From assembly GCF_030409305.1 (NCBI RefSeq), contig NZ_JAUFPQ010000029.1, positions 1 through 64,000 of the forward strand: a stretch of 64,000 nucleotides of DNA. The letters run 5' to 3'. A program made the position numbers and the translations under genes. Below the pieces are notes generated by a model that saw nothing but the letters and a program-made list of their open reading frames with translations, had not been told where the DNA came from and made no database searches. Source of the stretch: Halomonas maura. Its GTDB lineage: Bacteria > Pseudomonadota > Gammaproteobacteria > Pseudomonadales > Halomonadaceae. Every line of letters begins with the position of its first letter. Positions within the stretch are counted from its first letter, which is position 1. Shown in pieces: positions 1-9,029 of the stretch.

Positions 1-223
1 TTCTGCCACTCATCACCGCCTGCAACGTTGCCCGTCGCCGGCAGCGGATGCGTACTTTACGGATTCTCCGTGGGAGACGCAAGACCCTTGCATCAAAAAA
101 ATATAGACCAGTCCCTCGCCCCCGACCAAGACCCGTTGGTTATGAGATGAGAGATGTCGAAACGCTTTGAGCATAGTCCGCTCGCCCGGTCACCGAACGC
201 CCCGCCACAGGGAACGCCGGGGG

Positions 224-1705
224 TCAGATCACGAACAGATCGACGAACCGGTGCACCGCGGTGGCCTCCAGGCGCGCCGGGTCCCTGCACAGCGCGAAGA
301 TGGCCTCGCAGCGCGCCCGCGGAAAGCGGGTGGCCAGGTTGTGGCGAAACTTATCCTCGAGCACCGGGACTCCCTCGTCCCGCCGTCGGCGATGGCCGAT
401 CGGGTACTCGACCGCCACCCGGTCGGTGGCACTGCCGTCCCGGAAGAACACCTGGATGGCGTTGGCGATCGAGCGCTTGTCGGGATCATGGTAGTCCCGG
501 GAATAGCGCGCCTCCTCGACGACCTCCATCTTGCCGCGCAGGGCATCGATCCGCGGATGGGCCGCATGGAAGGCATCCTCGTAATGCTCGGCGGCCAGGC
601 TGCCGAAGATCAGCGGCACCGCGGTCATGTACTGCAGGCAGTGGTCACGGTCGGCCGGATTGGCCAGGTCCCCCTCCTTGGAGATGATGCGGATCGCGGA
701 CTCGTGGGTGGTCAGCACGATGCGCTCGATCTCGTCGAGGCGATCCTTGACCTGCGGGTGCAGGGTCACGGCCGCCTCGCAGGCGGTCTGGGCATGGAAC
801 TCGGCGGGGAAGGAGAGCTTGAACAGCACATTCTCCATCACGTAGCTGCCGAACTCCCGCTGGAAGGTGAACCGGCGCTCGTCCTCCGGCTTGGTGGCCA
901 GGTCCTTGTTGGTGTGGCTGAAGAGCACATCGTAGAAGCCCCACTGGGGTGCCGAGAGCACGCCGGGGATGCCCATCTCGCCGCGCAGGGCGATATCGGC
1001 CAGCCGCACGCCGCGCGACGTCGCGTCCCCCGCCGCCCAGCTCTTGCGGGAGCCGGCATTGGGCGCGTGGCGATAGGTACGCAGGCTCTGGCCATCGACC
1101 CAGGCATGGGACAGGGCGGAGAGCAGTTGCTCGCGGCCGGCACCCATCAGCCTGGCGGCCACGGCGGTGGAGGCCACCTTGACCAGCACCACGTGATCGA
1201 GACCGACCCGGTTGAAGGAATTGTCGAGCGCCAGCACGCCCTGGATCTCGTGGGCCATGATCATGGCCTCGAGCACCTGGCGCATGGTCAACGGCGCCTC
1301 GCCCTGGGCAACACGCCTCTGGGAGAGATGGTCGGCCACGGCGAGGATGGCGCCGAGGTTGTCGGAGGGATGCCCCCACTCGGCGGCCAGCCAGGTGTCG
1401 TTGTAGTCGAGCCAGCGGACGATGGCGCCGATATCCCAGGCCGCCTTGACCGGATCCAGGCGGAAGGAGGTGCCCGGCACCCGCGCCCCATGGGGCACGA
1501 CGGTGCCCTCCACCAGCGGCCCCAGGTGCTTGGTGCACTCGGGAAAGCGCAGCGCCAGCAGGCCACAGCCCAGGGTATCCATCAGGCAGTGACGCGCCGT
1601 GTCCAGGGCCTCGTTGCTGTCGGGCGTGAAGTCGAGGACATAGTCGGCGATCTTCTGCAGTTCGCCGTCGTAGTCCGGCCGCACATTGGCTTCCACGGTG
1701 CTCAT
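224..1705 (-). CDS. prpD: 2-methylcitrate dehydratase PrpD
   Basis: A 493-residue MmgE/PrpD-family protein, close to the usual length of about 483. It dehydrates 2-methylcitrate to 2-methylaconitate in the cytoplasmic methylcitrate cycle, which turns propionyl-CoA into pyruvate and succinate. The N-terminal half has the family stretch with [20 protein letters not shown] (about residues 99-118). It is the last gene of the GntR-prpB-prpC-acnD-prpF-prpD run, the order also found in Pseudomonas. A 225-base gap with a hairpin separates it from prpF, so it may be partly uncoupled from the rest. AcnD plus PrpF can do the same net step, so this gene is formally redundant. Start: ATG with GGAGGG just upstream on the minus strand. 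Confidence 0.93.
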   Translation of the reverse strand: MSTVEANVRPDYDGELQKIADYVLDFTPDSNEALDTARHCLMDTLGCGLLALRFPECTKHLGPLVEGTVVPHGARVPGTSFRLDPVKAAWDIGAIVRWLDYNDTWLAAEWGHPSDNLGAILAVADHLSQRRVAQGEAPLTMRQVLEAMIMAHEIQGVLALDNSFNRVGLDHVVLVKVASTAVAARLMGAGREQLLSALSHAWVDGQSLRTYRHAPNAGSRKSWAAGDATSRGVRLADIALRGEMGIPGVLSAPQWGFYDVLFSHTNKDLATKPEDERRFTFQREFGSYVMENVLFKLSFPAEFHAQTACEAAVTLHPQVKDRLDEIERIVLTTHESAIRIISKEGDLANPADRDHCLQYMTAVPLIFGSLAAEHYEDAFHAAHPRIDALRGKMEVVEEARYSRDYHDPDKRSIANAIQVFFRDGSATDRVAVEYPIGHRRRRDEGVPVLEDKFRHNLATRFPRARCEAIFALCRDPARLEATAVHRFVDLFVI

Positions 1706-1882
1706 ACGTCCCTCCTGTCAGCGTCTCGAGTGAGCGCCTGCGGCGCGCTTGCCACTGGGCCCGGAGCGGATCCGCGGCAGGCCCCGGGGTACCGGACCAT
1801 GGGGAGGCGCCATGCATCCCTTGATTCATGCTGCCGACGCCCTGCTGTCGAAAGTCCGAGAGGTGTTCCTCACTATAGGAAA

Positions 1883-1907
1883 CGCCCCGGTCCGGCGACA
1901 CGGGGCG
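1883..1907 (-). terminator. hairpin after prpF, possible intra-operon terminator
   Basis: Reading the minus strand after prpF, CGCCCCG and CGGGGCG form a 7-bp stem around an 11-base loop, followed by GTTTCC-like sequence. The stem is moderate and the T run short, so it may be a partial terminator that lowers prpD expression relative to prpF. Confidence 0.4.
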
Positions 1908-1930
1908 CTGTTGCATCGGGTGGAGTCCGC

Positions 1931-3109
1931 TCAGACGCTGTCGCCGGGCACGCGCACCCAACCTTCCATCAGCACCCGGGCACTGCGGCTCATGATCGCC
2001 TTGGTGGCGGTCCACCGGCCATCGACCTGGCGGGCCTCGGCCCCGACCCGCAAGGTGCCGGAGGGATGACCGAAGCGCACCGCCGTGCGCTCACCGCCGC
2101 CGGCGGCCAGGTTCACCAGGGTCCCCGGCACGGCCGCGGCCACGCTGATGGCCACGGCCGCCGTGCCCATCATGGCGTGGTGCAGCTTGCCCATGGACAG
2201 GGCCCGCACCAGCAGGTCCACCTCGTCGGCGGCGATCGTCCTGCCGCTGGAGGCCAGGTAGTCGGCCGGCGGGGCGACGAAGGCGACCTTCGGGGTGTGC
2301 TGGCGACTGGCGGCCTCGTCGACATGGGCGATCAGCCCCATGCGCACCGCGCCGTGGGCGCGGATCGCCTCGAAGCGGGCGAGGGCCTCGACGTCGCCGT
2401 TGATGGCCTCCTGCAGCTCGGTGCCCGTGTAGCCGATATCCGCGGCGTTGACGAAGATGGTCGGAATGCCGGCGTTGATCAGGGTCGCCGGCAGGGTCCC
2501 CACGCCCGGCACCTCGAGCTCGTCGACGACGCGGCCGGTGGGGAACATCGCCCCCTCGCCATCGGCCGGATCCATGAACTCGACCGGCACCTCCGCCGCA
2601 GGGAAGGTCACGCCGTCGAGCTCGAAGTCCCCGGTCTCCTGGACGGCGCCGTCGGTGATGGGCACCCGGGCGATGATGGTCTTGCCGATGTTGGCCTGCC
2701 AGATACGCACCTCGGCGGTACCGTTCTCCGGGATACGCGCGGCATCGACCAGGCCATTGCTGATGGCGAAGGGCCCCACGGCGGCGGAGAGGTTGCCGCA
2801 GTTGCCGCTCCAGTCGACGAAGGGCTTGTCGATGGACACCTGCCCGAACAGGTAGTCGACATCGTGGCCGGGGCTTTCGCTCCTCGACAGGATCACCGTC
2901 TTGCTGGTGCTCGAGGTGGCCCCGCCCATGCCGTCGATCTGCTTCTGATAGGGGTCGGGGCTGCCGATCACCCGCAGCAGCAGGGCATCGCGGGCCGCTC
3001 CCGGCACGCGGGCGGCCTCGGGCAGGTCCTCCAGGCGAAAGAACACGCCCTTGCTGGTCCCGCCGCGCATATAGGTGGCAGGAATACGAATCTGCGGAAC
3101 CTGGCTCAT
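1931..3109 (-). CDS. prpF: 2-methylaconitate cis-trans isomerase PrpF
   Basis: A 392-residue protein of the PrpF/DUF453 family (diaminopimelate epimerase fold). It isomerises the 2-methylaconitate made by AcnD so that aconitase can hydrate it. Visible features are the N-terminal YMRGGTSKGVFF segment (residues 13-24), Lys70 in TSSTSK and Cys104 in WSGNCGNLSAA. These align with the Lys73 and Cys107 active-site residues described for Shewanella PrpF. Its ATG overlaps the acnD stop in an ATGA junction, so the two are translationally coupled, as expected for partners in one step. Confidence 0.95.
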   Translation of the reverse strand: MSQVPQIRIPATYMRGGTSKGVFFRLEDLPEAARVPGAARDALLLRVIGSPDPYQKQIDGMGGATSSTSKTVILSRSESPGHDVDYLFGQVSIDKPFVDWSGNCGNLSAAVGPFAISNGLVDAARIPENGTAEVRIWQANIGKTIIARVPITDGAVQETGDFELDGVTFPAAEVPVEFMDPADGEGAMFPTGRVVDELEVPGVGTLPATLINAGIPTIFVNAADIGYTGTELQEAINGDVEALARFEAIRAHGAVRMGLIAHVDEAASRQHTPKVAFVAPPADYLASSGRTIAADEVDLLVRALSMGKLHHAMMGTAAVAISVAAAVPGTLVNLAAGGGERTAVRFGHPSGTLRVGAEARQVDGRWTATKAIMSRSARVLMEGWVRVPGDSV

Positions 3110-5748
3110 GCGCTGGTCGCCTCCTCGGATTGCAGGAAGTCCTCGGCGAAGCGCTGCAGCACGCCCCCGGCGGAGTAGATGGAGACCTCCTCGGCGGTAT
3201 CCAGGCGGCAGATCACCGGGACGCGCTGGGCGTCACCGCTGTTGCGGTGGATCACCAGGGTCAGCATGGCGCCGGGTTCCGGGCTGCCCTCCACGTCATA
3301 GGTCTCGGTGCCATCGAGCTGCAGGGTGTGCCGGGTAGTGCCCTCCTGGAACTGGATAGGCATCACGCCCATGCCGATCAGGTTGGTGCGGTGGATGCGC
3401 TCGAAGCCCTCGGCGACGATGGCCTCCACGCCCGCCAGCGCCACGCCCTTGGCCGCCCAGTCCCGCGACGACCCCTGGCCGTAGTCGGCGCCGGCAATCA
3501 CGATCAGGGGCTGGCCGCGCGCCATGTAGGTCTCGATGGCCTCCCACATGCGGGTCACCTTGCCTTCCGGCTCGAGGCGCGCCAGCGAGCCCTGGGTCAC
3601 CTCGCCCGCCTCGTCCCGCACCATCTCGTTGAACAGCTTGGGGTTGGCCAGGGTGGCCCGCAGGGCAGTGAGGTGGTCGCCGCGGTGGGTGGCGTAGGAG
3701 TTGAAGTCCTCCTCCGGCAGGCCCATCTTCGCCAGGTACTCGCCGGCGGCGCTGTCGGCCATGATGGCGTTGGACGGCGACAGGTGGTCGGTAGTGATGT
3801 TGTCCGGCAGGATGGCCAGCGGCCGCATGCCCTTCAGCGCACGCTCGGCCGCCATGTTGCCTTCCCAGTAGGGCGGGCGACGGATATAGGTGCTCTGCGC
3901 CCGCCAGTCGTAGAGCGGACTCTCGGCCCGTTCCGCCGCCTCCAGGTCGAACATCGGGATATAGACCCGCTGGAACTGCTCCGGCTTGACGTGCTCGGCG
4001 ACGATGGCATCGATCTCCTCGTCGGAGGGCCACAGGTCCTTGAGCGTCACCGGATGGCCGTCGGGGTCGGTGCCCAGCACGTCCTTCTCGATGTCGAAGC
4101 GCACGGTGCCGGCGATGGCATAGGCCACCACCAGGGGCGGCGAGGCCAGGAAGGCCTGCTTGGCATAGGGGTGGATGCGTCCGTCGAAGTTGCGGTTGCC
4201 GGAGAGCACCGCGGTGGAATAGAGGTCGCGGTCGATGATCTCCTGCTGGATCTCGGGATCCAGGGCACCGGACATGCCGTTGCAGGTGGTGCAGGCATAG
4301 GCGACGATGCCGAAGCCGAGCGCCTCCAGTTCGGGCAGCAGGCCGGCCTCCTCCAGGTAGAGACGCGCCACCTTGGATCCCGGGGCGAAGGAGGACTTCA
4401 CCCAGGGCTTGCGCGTGAGCCCCAGCTCGTTGGCCTTCTTGGCCAGCAGCCCCGCGGCCACCACGTTGCGCGGATTGGAGGTGTTGGTGCAGCTGGTGAT
4501 GGCGGCGATGATCACCGCGCCATCGGGCATCTTGCCCGCCGGCTCTTCCGCCTGGGCCTTGTCGCCCCCCTGGTGAGAGGACACGGCGATGCCGCGCTCG
4601 ACAAGCGCCGAGGTCGGCAGCCGCCGATGCGGGCTGGACGGGCCGGCCAGGTTGCGCTCGACGGTGGAGAGGTCGAACTCCAGCACCCGCTCGTAGTGGG
4701 CGCCGGCCAGGTCGTCGGCCCACAGGCCGACCTGCCTGGCGTAGGTCTCGACCAGCGCCACCTGCTCCGGCTCGCGGCCGGTGATCTTCAGGTAGTCGAG
4801 GGTCTGGTCGTCGATGTAGAACATCGCCGCCGTCGCCCCGTACTCCGGGGTCATGTTGGAGATGGTGGCCCGATCGCCGATGGTCAGGCTCGCGGCCCCC
4901 TCGCCGAAGAACTCGAGATAGGCCCCCACCACGCGCTCGCGGCGCAGGAACTCGGTGATCGCCAGCACGATATCGGTGGCGGTGATGCCGGGCTGGCGCC
5001 TGCCGGTCAGCTTGACGCCGACGATGTCGGGCAGGCGCATCATGGAGGGGCGCCCCAGCATCACGGTCTCGGCCTCGAGGCCACCCACGCCGATGGCGAT
5101 CACCCCCAGGCAGTCGATGTGCGGGGTGTGGCTGTCGGTGCCCACGCAGGTATCCGGGAAGGCCACGCGCTTTCCAGTCTCATCGGGGCGGGCCTGCACC
5201 ACCGGCGACATCTTCTCCAGGTTGATCTGGTGCATGATGCCGTTGCCGGCGGGGATGACGTCGACATTCTCGAACGCCGTCTTGGTCCACTCGATGAAGT
5301 GGAAGCGATCCTCGTTGCGGCGGTCCTCCACCGCCCGGTTCTTCTCGAAGGCGTCCTTCTCGAAGCCGGGGTGCTCGACCGCCAGGGAGTGGTCGACGAT
5401 CAGCTGGGTCGGCACCACCGGGTTGACCTTGGCCGGGTCGCCGCCGCGCTCGGCGATGGCGTCACGCAGGCCGGCCAGATCGACCAGCGCCGTCTGGCCG
5501 AGGATGTCGTGGCAGACCACCCGGGCCGGATACCAGGGGAAGTCCAGGTCGCGCTTGCCGTCGATGATCTGCGCGAGGGCGGCGTCGCGCAGGCCCGGCT
5601 CGCAGCGGCGCACCAGCTGTTCGGCCAGCACACGCGCGGTGTAGGTCAGGGTGTCGTAGGCGCCGGGGCGGATCGCCTCGACCGCCTCGCGGGTATCGAA
5701 GTAGTCCAGCTCGGTGCCGGGAAGATGTTTACGGTATTCGGTATTCAT
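3106..5748 (-). CDS. acnD: 2-methylcitrate dehydratase, Fe/S-dependent (AcnD)
   Basis: An aconitase-superfamily enzyme of 880 residues. The [4Fe-4S] ligands are visible as SCTNTSNP (Cys near residue 420) and ACTTCNG (Cys near 486 and 489). The C-terminal swivel domain carries GADYGQGSSRDWAAKG. It dehydrates 2-methylcitrate and works with PrpF, whose gene it overlaps by four bases. I chose the ATG of MNTEYRKHLP. The reading frame stays open for 43 more codons upstream, but that part runs into an intergenic repeat and has no family similarity. It sits between prpC and prpF in the propionate operon. General aconitase activity is possible, but the neighbours favour AcnD. Confidence 0.95.
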   Translation of the reverse strand: MNTEYRKHLPGTELDYFDTREAVEAIRPGAYDTLTYTARVLAEQLVRRCEPGLRDAALAQIIDGKRDLDFPWYPARVVCHDILGQTALVDLAGLRDAIAERGGDPAKVNPVVPTQLIVDHSLAVEHPGFEKDAFEKNRAVEDRRNEDRFHFIEWTKTAFENVDVIPAGNGIMHQINLEKMSPVVQARPDETGKRVAFPDTCVGTDSHTPHIDCLGVIAIGVGGLEAETVMLGRPSMMRLPDIVGVKLTGRRQPGITATDIVLAITEFLRRERVVGAYLEFFGEGAASLTIGDRATISNMTPEYGATAAMFYIDDQTLDYLKITGREPEQVALVETYARQVGLWADDLAGAHYERVLEFDLSTVERNLAGPSSPHRRLPTSALVERGIAVSSHQGGDKAQAEEPAGKMPDGAVIIAAITSCTNTSNPRNVVAAGLLAKKANELGLTRKPWVKSSFAPGSKVARLYLEEAGLLPELEALGFGIVAYACTTCNGMSGALDPEIQQEIIDRDLYSTAVLSGNRNFDGRIHPYAKQAFLASPPLVVAYAIAGTVRFDIEKDVLGTDPDGHPVTLKDLWPSDEEIDAIVAEHVKPEQFQRVYIPMFDLEAAERAESPLYDWRAQSTYIRRPPYWEGNMAAERALKGMRPLAILPDNITTDHLSPSNAIMADSAAGEYLAKMGLPEEDFNSYATHRGDHLTALRATLANPKLFNEMVRDEAGEVTQGSLARLEPEGKVTRMWEAIETYMARGQPLIVIAGADYGQGSSRDWAAKGVALAGVEAIVAEGFERIHRTNLIGMGVMPIQFQEGTTRHTLQLDGTETYDVEGSPEPGAMLTLVIHRNSGDAQRVPVICRLDTAEEVSIYSAGGVLQRFAEDFLQSEEATSA

Positions 5749-5840
5749 GGCGTGGCAACCATCGGGTGGTGAGCGGAGGGAAGGGGAGCGAGGGGCAGCA
5801 GGAGCTCCTTTCAAGACTCGGCTGATAGAGGGCGTGTTTT

Positions 5841-5940
5841 CCGGCGACAAGCCTTCGCGAGGGCGCTGTAAACCCATCCCTGGGCGCTACCGACGCCATC
5901 CGTGGCGTAGGACCCTCGCTTGGCCTTGTCCCCGGCGCCG
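5841..5940. repeat. interspersed palindromic repeat, copy A
   Basis: This 100-base stretch between prpC and acnD matches, in reverse complement, a stretch at 19801-19965. The shared core reads GGCGTCGGTAGCGCCCAGGG, then a TGGGTTTACAGCGCC-like segment. A second shared block is GGTCCTACGCCA. In this copy CCTACGCCA and TGGCGTCGG lie four bases apart and form an imperfect hairpin. It sits inside an operon, so a processed RNA hairpin is possible. Confidence 0.75.
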
Positions 5941-5989
5941 TGACTACCGGGCATTCGAAAGTGCACGCTAAGGCCGCCCCGTGGGCAGG

Positions 5990-7117
5990 TCAGTCGCGCT
6001 CCTCGAGCGGCACCCATTCGCTGTGCTCCGGCCCGGTATAGTCGGCACTCGGACGAATGATGCGGTTGTTCTCGCGCTGCTCGAAGACATGGGCACACCA
6101 GCCGGTGACGCGCGAGCAGACGAAGATCGGCGTGAACAGCTTGGTGGGAATGTCCATGAAGTGGTAGGCGCTGGCATGGAAGAAGTCGGCGTTGCAGAAC
6201 AGCTTCTTCTCCCGCCACATCACCGCCTCGACCCGCTCGGAGACCGGGTAGAGCACGCCGTCGCCGACGTCCTCGGCGAGTCGCTTCGACCAGCGCTTGA
6301 TGATGGCGTTGCGCGGGTCGGACTCGCGGTAGATGGCGTGCCCGAAGCCCATGATCTTCTCCTTGCGCTCGAGCATGCCCATGATCTCGCGCTCGGCCTC
6401 GTCGGGCGACTGCCAGTGCTCGATCATCGCCATGGCCGCCTCGTTGGCACCGCCGTGCAGCGGCCCGCGCAGGGAGCCGATGGCACCGGTCACGCAGGAG
6501 TGCATGTCGGAGAGCGTCGAGGCGCAGACCCGGGCGGTGAAGGTCGAGGCGTTGAACTCGTGCTCGGCATAGAGGATCAGCGAGACGTTCATCACCCGGG
6601 CATGCAGCTCGGAGGCCGGCGCGTCGCGCAGCAGGTGCAGGAAGTGGCCGCCCACCGACTCGTCGTCGGTCTCGGTCTCGATGCGCACGCCGTCGTGGGT
6701 GAAGCGGTACCAGTAGCAGATGATCGAGGGCAGCGCCGCCAGCAGCCGGTCGGAAACGTCCTGCTGCTCGTCGAAGCTCTCCTCGGTCTCCAGGTTGCCG
6801 AGCATCGAGGCCCCGGTGCGCATCACGTCCATGGGGTGAGCGTCGGCCGGGATCTGCTCGAGCACGGTCTTCAGCGCCGGGGGCAGGCCACGCAGGCCCT
6901 TGAGCCTGGTGACGTAGGCGTCGAGCTCGGCACGGTTGGGCAGCTTGCCCTTGAGCAGCAGGTAGGCCACTTCCTCGAAGCGCGCCTTCTCGGCCAGCTC
7001 CTTGATGTCATAGCCGCGATAGGTCAGGCCGGAGCCGGTCTGGCCGACGGTGCACAGCGCCGTGGCGCCGGCGCTCTGGCCGCGCAGCCCGGCGCCGCCG
7101 ATCGGTTTGTCTGCCAT
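5990..7117 (-). CDS. prpC: 2-methylcitrate synthase PrpC
   Basis: A citrate-synthase-family enzyme of 375 residues, the short form typical of methylcitrate synthases. It condenses propionyl-CoA with oxaloacetate. The catalytic residues can be seen as His221 in PLHGGANEA, His260 in GFGHAIYRESDPRN and Asp311 in CNADFFHASAYHFMDIPTK. The IPTKLFTPIFVCSRVTGW segment is also typical. It lies between prpB and acnD, with 39 bases to prpB. A housekeeping citrate synthase is unlikely given the length and the operon. Confidence 0.96.
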   Translation of the reverse strand: MADKPIGGAGLRGQSAGATALCTVGQTGSGLTYRGYDIKELAEKARFEEVAYLLLKGKLPNRAELDAYVTRLKGLRGLPPALKTVLEQIPADAHPMDVMRTGASMLGNLETEESFDEQQDVSDRLLAALPSIICYWYRFTHDGVRIETETDDESVGGHFLHLLRDAPASELHARVMNVSLILYAEHEFNASTFTARVCASTLSDMHSCVTGAIGSLRGPLHGGANEAAMAMIEHWQSPDEAEREIMGMLERKEKIMGFGHAIYRESDPRNAIIKRWSKRLAEDVGDGVLYPVSERVEAVMWREKKLFCNADFFHASAYHFMDIPTKLFTPIFVCSRVTGWCAHVFEQRENNRIIRPSADYTGPEHSEWVPLEERD

Positions 7118-7156
7118 GGTCGTGTCTCCTGTCGTGTGATTGTTGTAGGCGAGCGC

Positions 7157-8047
7157 TTACTTGTCGTCGTCCTGCTCGGCGAACAGGGCATCGAGCTTGC
7201 GCTCGAACTCGTGGTAGTTGAGGAAGTCGTAGAGCTCGTCGCGGGTCTGCATAAGCTCCACCACGTCGCGCTGGTGGCCCTGGTCGTGGATGCTCTGGTA
7301 GACCTTCAGCGCCGCCGCGTTCATGGCGCGGAAGGCGGACAGCGGGTAGAGCACCATGCGGCAGCCCACCTCGGCGAGCTCGTCCTGGCCGAACAGCGGC
7401 GTGGCGCCGAACTCGGTGATGTTGGCCAGGATCGGGGCATCGAGGCGCTCGCAGAAGGCCCGGTAGTCCTCCAGGGTGTGGACGGCCTCGGCGAAGATGG
7501 CGTCGGCGCCGGCCTCGAGGCAGGCGTTGGCACGCTCGATGGCGGCCTCCAGCCCTTCCTTCTGGAAGGCATCGGTGCGGGCGACCAGGTAGAAGTCCGG
7601 GTCGAGTCGCGCATCGGCGGCGGCCTTGACGCGATCGACCATCTCGCCCTGGGAGACGATCGCCTTGTTGGGGCGATGGCCGCAGCGCTTCTGGGCCACC
7701 TGGTCCTCCAGGTGCACCGCGGCCACGCCGGCGCGCTGCATCTCCTTGACGGTGCGCGCGATGTTGAAGGCGCCGCCCCAGCCGGTGTCGATGTCCACCA
7801 GCAGCGGCACCTCGGTGGCCCCGCAGATGCGGTGGGCGTCCTCGACCACGTCGTTCATGGTGGTCATGCCCAGGTCCGGCAGGCCGAAGGAGGCATTGGC
7901 CACGCCGCCGCCGGACAGGTAGATGGCCTGATGGCCGACTCGCTCGGCCATCATGGCGGTGTAGGCGTTGATGGTGCCGACGATGGGCAACGGCCGGTTG
8001 GCCTCGAGGGCGGCACGGAAGCGTGCGCCGGGCGTGAGTCGGGTCAT
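7157..8047 (-). CDS. prpB: 2-methylisocitrate lyase PrpB
   Basis: A 296-residue member of the isocitrate lyase/PEP mutase family. It cleaves 2-methylisocitrate to pyruvate and succinate, the last step of the cycle. The KRCGH motif with the catalytic cysteine is at residues 120-124, and the metal-site region [11 protein letters not shown] at 85-95. The ATG of [10 protein letters not shown] gives the normal family length; an upstream extension of 36 codons would run into the regulator gene. It is the first enzyme gene of the operon, 31 bases downstream of the GntR gene. Confidence 0.96.
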   Translation of the reverse strand: MTRLTPGARFRAALEANRPLPIVGTINAYTAMMAERVGHQAIYLSGGGVANASFGLPDLGMTTMNDVVEDAHRICGATEVPLLVDIDTGWGGAFNIARTVKEMQRAGVAAVHLEDQVAQKRCGHRPNKAIVSQGEMVDRVKAAADARLDPDFYLVARTDAFQKEGLEAAIERANACLEAGADAIFAEAVHTLEDYRAFCERLDAPILANITEFGATPLFGQDELAEVGCRMVLYPLSAFRAMNAAALKVYQSIHDQGHQRDVVELMQTRDELYDFLNYHEFERKLDALFAEQDDDK

Positions 8048-8078
8048 GGGGTCTCTCCGGTGGGTCGGTGGGGCGTCC

Positions 8079-8792
8079 TCAGGTGGACGCCTCCTGGTCC
8101 TGTTTGAGGGAGGCGGCGTAGCGTTCGACGACATTCTCCCGGGAAGCGCTGACATGGCGACGCATCAACAGTTCGGCGAGCTCGGCGTCCCCGGCCTCGA
8201 TGGCATCGACGATGCGATGGTGCTCGACGAAGGCGCGCTGGGGACGCGACCCGCTGGCGCTGAACTGGGTGCGGTACAGCCTCACCAGGTAATAGAGGTC
8301 GTCACACAGCATGCCCATCAGCATCTTGTTGTGGCTGCCCTGGACGATGCGGTAGTGGAAGTCCAGGTCACCCTCGCGCTGGTAGTAGGCCTCGCCACGG
8401 CGCAGGTCGGACTGGCGCTCGTGGACCGCCAGCACCTCGCGCAGGCCGTCGATCTCCTCGGCGCTCATGTGCTCGGCGGCCAGCCGGGCGGCCATGCTCT
8501 CCAGCGCCTCGCGCACGTCGAACAGCTCGAGCAGTTCCTGCATCGACAGCTTGACGACCCGGGCCCCCACATGGGGCACGCGCTCGATCAGCCGGTGCGC
8601 CTCCAGGCGACGCATCGCCTCGCGCAGCGGCCCGCGCGAGATGCCGTAGCTCCGGGACAGGCCCGGTTCGGTGATCTTGCTGCCCGGTGCCAGCTCGCCA
8701 CGCACGATGGCATCTTGGAGCTGCTGGAAGACCCGCTCCGCCAGGGTGCGGACCTCGGGGGTGGTGGCCGGTTCGATCAGGGCGTTTGTCAT
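8079..8792 (-). CDS. GntR/FadR-family regulator of the propionate operon
   Basis: A 237-residue regulator with an N-terminal winged helix (residues about 15-80, including [19 protein letters not shown] and [19 protein letters not shown]) and a C-terminal FCD ligand-binding domain. It heads the prp operon, as the GntR gene does in Pseudomonas, and probably senses a methylcitrate-cycle intermediate. That role is inferred from position. The ATG lies four bases from a perfect 14-bp palindrome, which suggests autorepression. The frame is open further upstream, but that would translate the operators. Confidence 0.88.
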   Translation of the reverse strand: MTNALIEPATTPEVRTLAERVFQQLQDAIVRGELAPGSKITEPGLSRSYGISRGPLREAMRRLEAHRLIERVPHVGARVVKLSMQELLELFDVREALESMAARLAAEHMSAEEIDGLREVLAVHERQSDLRRGEAYYQREGDLDFHYRIVQGSHNKMLMGMLCDDLYYLVRLYRTQFSASGSRPQRAFVEHHRIVDAIEAGDAELAELLMRRHVSASRENVVERYAASLKQDQEAST

Positions 8793-8795
8793 GGT

Positions 8796-8925
8796 AATTG
8801 TCGACAATTGAGGGTTGATGGAACTGTAGACAGTGCCATCTCTCGGGTCAATATGCCATGGGGGCCGACCCTCTCCCCCTTTGGTTGTAAACAACCAAGC
8901 AATTGCTTGGCAGGATGTCGACAAT
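8796..8925. promoter_or_regulatory. cluster of palindromic operator candidates for the prp GntR regulator
   Basis: Four symmetric elements lie in the GntR-pabB intergenic region. AATTGTCGACAATT (8796-8809) is a perfect palindrome. TGTCGACA recurs at 8916-8923, followed by AT as in the first site. CCAAGCAATTGCTTGG (8895-8910) is a perfect 16-bp palindrome. TTGGTTG and CAACCAA (8881-8887, 8892-8898) flank TAAA. TGTC/GACA half-sites fit the loose FadR-subfamily GT..AC operator pattern. Which element binds the regulator is not known. Confidence 0.6.
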
Positions 8926-9029
8926 GGTCGAGCTGCGTTGACCCGGCGTCGAGCCCGATGCCAAGCCACCGGCGACAAACCCGGCCGCGGGGCCTAGAAT
9001 GTGGCGCCTGTTGAGGGAAGGCGCCATTG

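Noticed and set aside
167-5772. Long plus-strand frames (167-3178 and 3130-5772) opposite prpD, prpF and acnD
   Set aside because: They mirror well-recognised enzymes on the other strand, are full of His/Gly/Leu/Gln and match no family.
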